Made by a program: the position numbers and the translations under genes
The notes under the pieces: model-generated
What the model saw: the letters and a program-made list of their open reading frames with translations, nothing else
Databases searched by the model: none
What the model was told of the DNA's origin: nothing
NCBI GenBank assembly: GCA_947462335.1
Contig: OX381704.1
Span: 44,582,942-44,646,941 of the forward strand
DNA: 64,000 bases
Reading direction: 5' to 3'
From: Harmothoe impar
Lineage: Eukaryota > Annelida > Polychaeta > Phyllodocida > Polynoidae
In this document: one piece after another, positions 59,125-64,000 of the stretch
How positions within the stretch are numbered: position 1 is the first letter of the stretch
Layout of the letters: every line of letters starts with the position of its first letter

Positions 59125-60281
59125 GGTGGGCCTGTTGAGGGCGTGAACGACGACCTCGCCGCTAGGCGGTTGCGCCCTTTCCTTTTCTTACTCGCCACGC
59201 TCCTATAGGAAGTCGGAGTTTGGAAAAGTTCACTGTCCTCCTCGTCGTCAGAGGATGGATCGTCCACCTGGAGAGAAGAGTCTGCTGCTGCTACTGCTGC
59301 TGCTGCTGCTGCTTCTCCTTCTTCCGAGTGGAAGCTCGGTCGTTTCCGACCTCTGTCAGCGAGCCGTGTGTCTAAGCTTTGGCCAGGTCCGCTCGCTTTA
59401 TACAGATGGTTTCCGATCAAGGAGTCTGTGGGAACTGCTTCGCGCAGCGCTTTCGTGAACGGAGAGTAGCCCGCCGGTCTGGGCGCCGTCTTCCTGAACC
59501 TGGCGGCGTCGTTCAGTAAGTCCACTATGTTGATGCGATGCTCAGGTGGTATTCTCCGACCCGACATCTCGCGCACCGCACCGTCCTCGTTCCACTTGAT
59601 CACACCGGATTTCTCCAATTGTTTGTACAGCGCCACGGTCCGGGTGCGATTCCTCTTGGGAACTTGGTTTGCCAACCGCTCAAGTAGGGACGCGCTGGCC
59701 TCTTCAGCAGACTGACGGAGGTGAGTCGGGGGCGAAGAAGAGTAGGACGAAGAGATGTTGCTGTTGTGGGGATTCGCGAGAAAAAATTGAAATCTATTCA
59801 ACAACCTTCGGTATTTCAACATTTTCTCGCGCGATTCCAAAGTGGGATCGTTCAACACTAAGTCCAAGTCCCTGTAGATAAACTGTAGCACCTGGTGCAA
59901 GGCCGCGTCGGGATGAAGGGACTGTTCTGCCTGCTTGTGGTAATAGGCCATGTCGGCAGGTAGGCGGGCGGCGGTGGCAGGAGCGGAACTCTCGTTCTTT
60001 TCAGTGCGCTCATCAGGAAGAGGAGGAAGGTTTGGAGCAGTAGAAGTACTAGCAGCAGCGACTGCAGTAGTAGCAGCGCTAGTAGTAGCAGCAGCGGGCA
60101 CATGATGAAGTAGACCTGCTCGTGATGATTTGTAGAGCGTCTCAGGATCCACGAGCGCTAAGCGTTTGTAGTGTTGTTGCTGCTCTGAGTCCGTCATGGG
60201 GACAACGGTGGCAATGACGCTGGTGGTGGCGGTAGTGGTGGTGGTGCTGTCGGCGAGTAGGTGTCGAATGAGGTGTCTCAT
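59109..60281 (-). CDS. Conserved Polinton protein of unknown function (390 aa)
   Basis: The N-terminal 100 residues are low complexity (Thr, Ala, Ser). The central part (residues about 105-300) is ordered and helical, with RLLNRFQFF, VALYKQLEKSGVIKWNEDG and RINIVDLLNDAARF. The tail is Ala-rich, acidic, then basic. A protein with a similar central SGVI-W segment is frequent next to Polinton ATPase and integrase genes; this is from memory and no function is established. The start codon overlaps the preceding gene's stop as ATGA. A later in-frame Met (VVPMTDSEQQ) is an alternative start after the Thr-rich stretch. Confidence 0.7.
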   Translation of the reverse strand: MRHLIRHLLADSTTTTTATTSVIATVVPMTDSEQQQHYKRLALVDPETLYKSSRAGLLHHVPAAATTSAATTAVAAASTSTAPNLPPLPDERTEKNESSAPATAARLPADMAYYHKQAEQSLHPDAALHQVLQFIYRDLDLVLNDPTLESREKMLKYRRLLNRFQFFLANPHNSNISSSYSSSPPTHLRQSAEEASASLLERLANQVPKRNRTRTVALYKQLEKSGVIKWNEDGAVREMSGRRIPPEHRINIVDLLNDAARFRKTAPRPAGYSPFTKALREAVPTDSLIGNHLYKASGPGQSLDTRLADRGRKRPSFHSEEGEAAAAAAVAAADSSLQVDDPSSDDEEDSELFQTPTSYRSVASKKRKGRNRLAARSSFTPSTGPPWANQ

Positions 60282-60610
60282 ATACGGAGAATGCTCTTTA
60301 TAAGCGGTAAGGCCATCCCTATGAGAGCCGGAATGAGGAAACCTCCCTCTTGTACCAAGACGCGTCTCTTTTTTTTGATGGGCGTAGATTTTTTGCCGAC
60401 CTCCCTCAACACGTCAGCCGATTCTCGAAGCTTGTCCAGTTGTTTGTCGCTGAGCGGGATGTTCCCTACCAGTAAATTGTGACAGATCTCACTCAACGCT
60501 GCGATCAGATCGTCGCTTCCAGAGTCTATTAGATGCGAGCAGTCCTTTGGCGAGCACTTAGCTAAGTGCTTGAGAGTACCAAAGTGTCTTTCGAGTAGAT
60601 GAGAAGACAT
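60278..60610 (-). CDS. Small conserved Polinton protein with C-terminal hydrophobic helix (110 aa)
   Basis: The N-terminal half is helical (HLLERHFGTLKHLAK, LIAALSEICHNLLVGNIPLS). A basic stretch follows (KKSTPIKKKRR), then QEGGF and a strongly hydrophobic tail (LIPALIGMALPLIKSIL). This KKKR-then-GGF-then-hydrophobic layout is one I associate with a small protein found in most metazoan Polintons. The tail suggests membrane or capsid-interior association. It starts 5 nt after the ATPase stop and ends with ATGA overlap into the next gene. Confidence 0.7.
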   Translation of the reverse strand: MSSHLLERHFGTLKHLAKCSPKDCSHLIDSGSDDLIAALSEICHNLLVGNIPLSDKQLDKLRESADVLREVGKKSTPIKKKRRVLVQEGGFLIPALIGMALPLIKSILRI

Positions 60611-60615
60611 TTTTG

Positions 60616-61335
60616 CTACTGCTTTCTCTTGTTCTTTTTTTTGTCTAGCGGTACGAACACTAGCTGAGAGTGTATGGACGTCAAAGAGGAGCGTATTCTC
60701 AGATCGTCAGGTGTTGACTGCTTGAAGTCCAGAAGGAGGTATGAGTGAGGTCGCTTGAGTTCATGGGTAAATATACTAGAGAGGGCCGCCGCGTTGGACG
60801 GAAACACCTGGCGAGACAGACTAGCTATTTGCCCCATGTCGCGCGGGTTCTTGAAAACGATCATGTAGTGAGCGTTCAGACTCATAGTTCGAAAGTCGGG
60901 TGATTTCTGGAATAGGTTCTGAGTGATGTATATGACGCTCACGTTCCAGTGATGCGAGTATTTAGTAAAGATGTCGGCTACCACTTGCTGATTGGAACTG
61001 CTCATCAGATCGTCCAATATCAGTAGAGTGTGGGGTCGTAAGGCGTCTTCTGCTACTTCCACGTCTCCCGCTATAGTCTCTTTGCTAGGAAGACCTTCTC
61101 TGAATTCCACACCGTACTGATTTTGCATTTTTTCAAACAGAGGTTGCCACTCGCCGTAATGGTAAAAAGTCTTTTCCACCGGCGGCGTGACCAAATTGTT
61201 CACGTCGCTCAGAAATTGATCCACCAAGCGCGATTTTCCACAACCCGACGGACCGCTAATGATACAACTAAAGGGTCCTTGTAGTCGAGCGTCAAAATGA
61301 ATTTCTGTGAAAAGTTTGCTTCTACTGCTCGACAT
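60616..61335 (-). CDS. ATP: A32-like DNA packaging ATPase
   Basis: A protein of 239 aa starting MSSSRSKLF directly after a 17-nt A-tract. Walker A is GPSGCGKS (residues 28-35), Walker B is LLILDDLM, and a polar motif YITQN lies downstream in SVIYITQNLF. This is the FtsK/HerA-type viral genome-packaging ATPase shared by Polintons, adintoviruses, virophages and poxviruses. It would power DNA entry into capsids formed by the downstream structural genes. It is the first of six closely packed genes. A TATA-like AATAAAAAGG lies about 113 bp upstream. The frame is intact. Confidence 0.93.
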   Translation of the reverse strand: MSSSRSKLFTEIHFDARLQGPFSCIISGPSGCGKSRLVDQFLSDVNNLVTPPVEKTFYHYGEWQPLFEKMQNQYGVEFREGLPSKETIAGDVEVAEDALRPHTLLILDDLMSSSNQQVVADIFTKYSHHWNVSVIYITQNLFQKSPDFRTMSLNAHYMIVFKNPRDMGQIASLSRQVFPSNAAALSSIFTHELKRPHSYLLLDFKQSTPDDLRIRSSLTSIHSQLVFVPLDKKKNKRKQ

Positions 61336-61352
61336 TTTTTTTTTTTTTTTTT
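61336..61352 (-). promoter_or_regulatory. 17-nt A-tract abutting the ATPase start codon
   Basis: Seventeen consecutive adenines (minus strand) run directly into the ATPase ATG. A similar 15-A tract sits at 57973-57987, two bases before the 372-aa gene ATG. See findings. Confidence 0.5.
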
Positions 61353-61447
61353 CAGCACGCGTGAGAGAGCGGTTGTGTGTCTGACTGTCTGCTGTGTTTC
61401 TCACTCGAACGGTCGGTAGTGAATGGTTGTGGAGAAAAGTCCGCCGA

Positions 61448-61458
61448 CCTTTTTATTG
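61448..61458 (-). promoter_or_regulatory. TATA-like element upstream of the ATPase gene
   Basis: CAATAAAAAGG on the minus strand, about 113 bp before the ATG, in the only sizeable gap upstream of the ATPase-to-minor-capsid gene run. Weaker match than the other two TATA boxes. Confidence 0.35.
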
Positions 61459-61555
61459 ATTCCGGCCGGTGTCACAGTAGCGGCGGCAGAAGTGTCTTTT
61501 TTTTTTTCTTTTTTTTTGCGATAAAATTCTATTTTCACTCAATAGTCATAAATGT

Positions 61556-61588
61556 TTTGTATCAGACTCCAGAGGAGTCTGATACAAA
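61556..61588. terminator. 15-bp perfect hairpin between the 216-aa ORF and the ATPase gene
   Basis: The stem TTTGTATCAGACTCC pairs perfectly with GGAGTCTGATACAAA around a 3-nt loop (AGA). It is flanked by AT-rich and purine/pyrimidine tracts. The position fits an RNA 3'-end or insulator structure for the 216-aa gene, or a DNA cruciform; role unknown. Confidence 0.5.
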
Positions 61589-61608
61589 TATTTATTTTTT
61601 TTTAAAAA

Positions 61609-61702
61609 AGAAGAGGGAGAGGAGGAGGAGGAGGAGGAGGAAGAGGAGGAGGAGGAGGAGGAGGAGGAGGAGGAGATTAATTTTTTTTTTTTTTTTTTTT
61701 TG
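61609..61702. repeat. Polypurine (GGA)n tract followed by T homopolymer
   Basis: An almost pure purine run with GGA repeats (61609-61676) is followed by a T run of about 21 (61681-61701). Such mirror-symmetric purine tracts can form triplex DNA. It separates the 216-aa ORF from the hairpin. Confidence 0.7.
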
Positions 61703-61707
61703 ATCAT

Positions 61708-62358
61708 TTAGGCAAAGCTCGTCGCTTTGCCGCATTTTTTTCTATTTCTGTGTTGTGACACGATCGTCTCGAAAAAGCAATAAGGCGTGTGAGCGCGGCG
61801 GTGACAAATACATATTGGAGCGTATGGTTTAAAATAGTGCGTCCCTATCTTCTTCAATTCGGCTGCGTTGCAATATGCGGGATAACAAGTGACGACGTCG
61901 AAACGTTTAGAGACCGTGTTCACGTCGGCCACAACGCGCGCCCACCGAGTGGGAGCTGCAGTCGCTCCCAAGAAACCGATCGGCTTGTCGAATCGTTTCA
62001 TAGCACTTATTCTCACTTTATAAGAGGAGGCAGGGTGAGGAGAGTAGCGGCGCTCTTTCTTTTCATGAAACGCCCAACGAGTGGGGGCGCTGAGAGCGGC
62101 TGTTATGCAATGGTAGAGTAAATACTGTTCTGAGAAGACGGCTCTCGGCCATGTCGCTACGTTTTCCTTTTCCGCTCTTGTATAACGACGATGGCGCTCA
62201 GCTTTGCATTTCTCGAGATTTCGGTACGCTTCAAGAGATGCGTGAACCTCAACTACGTGACGCTCTCTCCTTTGAGATAAAAAAATAGCCGGGCAGTTGA
62301 GGAGGGCACTTTGTTCGCGCGACCGTCTTTTAGAAACTCGCGCCCTCTGCAGCGCCAT
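61708..62358 (-). CDS. Unrecognised 216-aa ORF of the Polinton block
   Basis: A Lys/Arg-rich protein of 216 aa with nine Cys, several in the last 60 residues (CYPAYCN, CICHRR, YCFFE), which may bind metal. A segment APTRW occurs twice (ALSAPTRWAFHEKK and ATAAPTRWARVV), pointing to an internal duplication visible also in DNA. I recognise no family. A TATAAAAG box 218 bp upstream and its position at the head of the block support a real gene; an antisense 110-codon frame is present but shorter. Function unknown. Confidence 0.5.
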   Translation of the reverse strand: MALQRARVSKRRSREQSALLNCPAIFLSQRRERHVVEVHASLEAYRNLEKCKAERHRRYTRAEKENVATWPRAVFSEQYLLYHCITAALSAPTRWAFHEKKERRYSPHPASSYKVRISAMKRFDKPIGFLGATAAPTRWARVVADVNTVSKRFDVVTCYPAYCNAAELKKIGTHYFKPYAPICICHRRAHTPYCFFETIVSQHRNRKKCGKATSFA

Positions 62359-62575
62359 ATTTCTTTCCTCCGAAACAAAAAAGACTGAGTGAAAATAAAA
62401 ATTTTAAAAAACAAAAAGCTCAAAGAAAAAAAATAAGCAATAAGCAGACTCAGCTCGAAATTCCCTGCTGGCGTGATGGCGGTGACTGCAGGCGGTGGCG
62501 GCGGTCGGCTGGCCGGCGGTGGCGGTGTCGGCGGCGATGGTAGAAGGGTGTGTGGAAAGAGAGACGCATCTCAGT

Positions 62576-62583
62576 CTTTTATA
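62576..62583 (-). promoter_or_regulatory. TATA box upstream of the 216-aa ORF
   Basis: TATAAAAG on the minus strand, followed by ACTGAG, in a GC-rich region. AAAAGACTG is shared with the capsid promoter (56390). Confidence 0.5.
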
Positions 62584-63085
62584 GGAGCGGCGAGTCTGAC
62601 ATTTTCAGCTGTCGCATGCTGACCTGCTGCTATCATAAGAGAAACAAAAGCCCTAATCACGCTTTTCAGCTGGATCCTTCCACCCCGCCAGACATGGATC
62701 CAGATGGGAAGGTGGTTTAAAATTAAATCCGTGTACCGACTGTCATACAATAGAGTAATTAGTTGAACGCGTGTTACCTGTATAAAGGATTAGCGGGTCA
62801 TGGGCTCAGCGTGTGTATAGAAAAACAACTACAGGTAGCGTGAACAAAGCGACCCCCTCCCTTTCTGTCACTCTGTCTGTGACTAGAGGGTGCGCGTGTG
62901 GTAAGCGGCTTAAATCTAAAGAAAAACAAATCACCCTCTCCTGTCGTCAGCAGTCAGCCGGCCGGCGGCTGGAAAATGCGATTAGAGGGATGATGAGCCG
63001 CGTAGTAAGCGACTTAAGGCTGATCTAAAGACCTGCCGTGAGGGGGCAGCTGGCCGGTGGCTTGAAAAAAAGGGGGGAGTAAGGG

Positions 63086-63093
63086 TATATAAG
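63086..63093 (+). promoter_or_regulatory. Plus-strand TATA box
   Basis: TATATAAG, 115 bp upstream of the ATG at 63201, in the context GGGTATATAAGGGGGAG. Confidence 0.45.
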
Positions 63094-63134
63094 GGGGAGT
63101 GAAACCGTATTCGGCATCGTCATCATCGTTCACG

Positions 63135-63173
<39 letters not shown>

Positions 63174-63200
63174 GCACCGCGCCTCAATTTGCAGATCCCC

Positions 63201-63830
63201 ATGATGGAAAGTTGCTACCGTGACATGAAGCGGAATGACGAAGCGGCGCGCGAATGTGAAGCTGATGCTGTAGCCTCTGCTACTGCTGCTGCTAGTGCTG
63301 CTCAGCGTGCTACTGCTGCATTTACTGCGGCTGTTAGTGACGCTGGTTGTGACGACGTTGTTGTTGTTGCCGCTGCGGCTGTGACTGCTGCTGTTGCTGC
63401 CGCCGATGCAGCTACTCATGCCACCGATGCCGACGCTGCTGCTGCTGATGCTGTTGCGGCTGCCGATGTCGCCGCTGATAACGCTGCTAGTGCCCGCTCT
63501 GCCGCCCTTGCTACTGTCGCTGCTGCTGTTGTTGCTAATGCTCACGCTACTGCTGCTACCGCTGCTGCTGCTGCTCAGCTTCTTGGTATAATGTGGAAGA
63601 AGGCACACGGAGGGGAAGCCCTCGAGATAAGGCGGATAAGGACTAGAGGTGACCTCAAGATAAGGTTTGCACAACGCAGAGCTAAAACCTGTTTCTATGA
63701 AAAGTCCCCCTATTATAGAGGTATTAAATTATGGGACCATTTGGACAAAGAGGTGCAAAAGCTGAACACAGCAAAGAAATTCAAAAATGCCATCGCCAAA
63801 TTGCCTCTTTTGTCCGCTGCGTACTTCTAG
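63201..63830 (+). CDS. Alanine-rich ORF running into a retrotransposon-like tail
   Basis: From ATG at 63201 (MMESCYRDMKRNDEAAREC) the ORF gives 209 aa. Residues about 22-127 are dominated by Ala, Asp, Val and Thr encoded largely by GCT-type repeats. From about base 63590 the composition changes sharply to normal sequence (RRIRTRGDLKI, KSPYYRGIKLWDHLDKE), which resembles the C-terminal end of non-LTR reverse transcriptases. The ORF is therefore probably a chimera: a Polinton-side gene start or simple repeat, then a 5'-truncated retroelement insertion. The natural protein, if any, is unclear. Confidence 0.35.
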   Translation: MMESCYRDMKRNDEAARECEADAVASATAAASAAQRATAAFTAAVSDAGCDDVVVVAAAAVTAAVAAADAATHATDADAAAADAVAAADVAADNAASARSAALATVAAAVVANAHATAATAAAAAQLLGIMWKKAHGGEALEIRRIRTRGDLKIRFAQRRAKTCFYEKSPYYRGIKLWDHLDKEVQKLNTAKKFKNAIAKLPLLSAAYF

Positions 63831-64000
63831 TTCTCAACCTTAGTGTGTCTGAAACCTGCCACATTATTTCATTCTATTTGTGTTGGACTAATCGTTATCA
63901 ACTTGTACTATGTCAAATGTTTTCTGTTTTCTTTGGACCTTAATGGTACTAATATTGTGTAACTTGTGCTTATTGCCTCAAGTAAAATTATGATAACATC
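63590..64000 (+). mobile_element. Probable non-LTR retrotransposon 3' end (runs off window)
   Basis: The coding end RTRGDLKIRF, then FYEKSPYYRGIKLWDHL and FKNAIAKL, stop at 63828, then a T-rich 3' region without a visible poly(A) tail before the window ends. The RG-then-SPYYRGxxLW pattern is typical of the tail of many invertebrate non-LTR polymerase ORFs. Boundaries are approximate. Confidence 0.5.

Larger units (their letters stand above)
62359..63200. other. Divergent control region between minus- and plus-strand genes
   Basis: About 840 bp with a GGC-rich stretch (about 62475-62545), TATA boxes pointing both ways (62576 minus, 63086 plus) and a (CTA)n run at 63134-63165. No recognised ORF. 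It may hold the element's divergent promoter; no terminal inverted repeat is seen. Confidence 0.4.
54240..63590 (-). mobile_element. Polinton/Maverick-type integrated virus-like element (ends not resolved)
   Basis: Between about 54.3 and 62.4 kb all ten ORFs lie on the minus strand and are open throughout. They include the Polinton hallmarks: retroviral-type integrase, adenain-type cysteine protease, A32-like packaging ATPase and a capsid-like protein, plus several proteins of matching layout. Polintons are 15-20 kb with long terminal inverted repeats and a protein-primed DNA polymerase. Neither the repeats nor the polymerase is seen here, so the element is truncated, reduced or extends beyond base 64000. 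The right limit is put at the retrotransposon tail at about 63590. Confidence 0.88.

Noticed and set aside
61377..61703. 108-codon plus-strand ORF with poly-Phe and poly-Arg
   Set aside because: Translation of T runs and the GGA purine tract; no likelihood of being a gene.
1..64000. tRNA, rRNA or CRISPR arrays
   Set aside because: No cloverleaf, rRNA-like or regularly spaced repeat-spacer pattern was recognised; the tandem repeats present have no unique spacers.

Overview
This is animal nuclear DNA: genes with GT-AG introns, a Pax gene, CpG-rich islands in AT-rich non-coding DNA, many short inverted-repeat transposons, decayed non-LTR retrotransposons and an integrated Polinton/Maverick-type element. 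The mix suggests a marine invertebrate. A deuterostome such as an amphioxus or a hemichordate fits, but a lophotrochozoan cannot be excluded from sequence alone.

Layout. (1) 2.0-9.4 kb, plus strand: a four-exon pox-neuro-like Pax gene. A 13-nt first coding exon (Met-Pro-His-Ser) lies 4.2 kb before the paired-box exons. The protein carries a full paired domain and an octapeptide, with no homeodomain seen. Two perfect CRE palindromes sit just upstream of the start codon. (2) 9.5-39 kb: a long region with no gene I can support. It holds a 36-bp minisatellite, several MITE-like families, and a series of GC-rich islands, some with NRF1-, RUNX-, CRE- or nuclear-receptor-like motifs, which are candidate regulatory elements. 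(3) 39-42 kb: non-LTR retrotransposon debris on both strands. One copy is split by a 160-bp foldback element. (4) 42.0-49.1 kb, minus strand: two near-identical four-exon genes for small secreted proteins. Each contains three copies of a Trp/Gly repeat resembling the Vps62 family, and both have the same TATA promoter. (5) 49-54 kb: more inverted-repeat elements, then an array of CCAAT/CACGTG-containing repeats. (6) 54.3-62.4 kb, minus strand: a compact, apparently intact virion-morphogenesis block. It encodes a packaging ATPase, a chromodomain-tailed integrase, a major capsid protein, two candidate minor capsid proteins, an adenain-type protease and several conserved small proteins. No protein-primed DNA polymerase is visible in the window. 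(7) 62.4-64 kb: a GC-rich segment with a plus-strand TATA box, an alanine-rich ORF, and what looks like the 3' end of a non-LTR retrotransposon running off the window.

How it fits together. The Pax gene and the twin secreted-protein genes are host genes. The Polinton block is a virus-like mobile element whose open frames suggest recent insertion or continued selection. Its genes are packed like a viral operon: overlaps of 4 and 16 nt, gaps of 5-29 nt, A-tracts abutting some start codons. Everything in the remaining sequence that I could identify is small transposons, simple repeats and candidate regulatory islands. Family assignments come from motifs recognised by eye; no database search was run.
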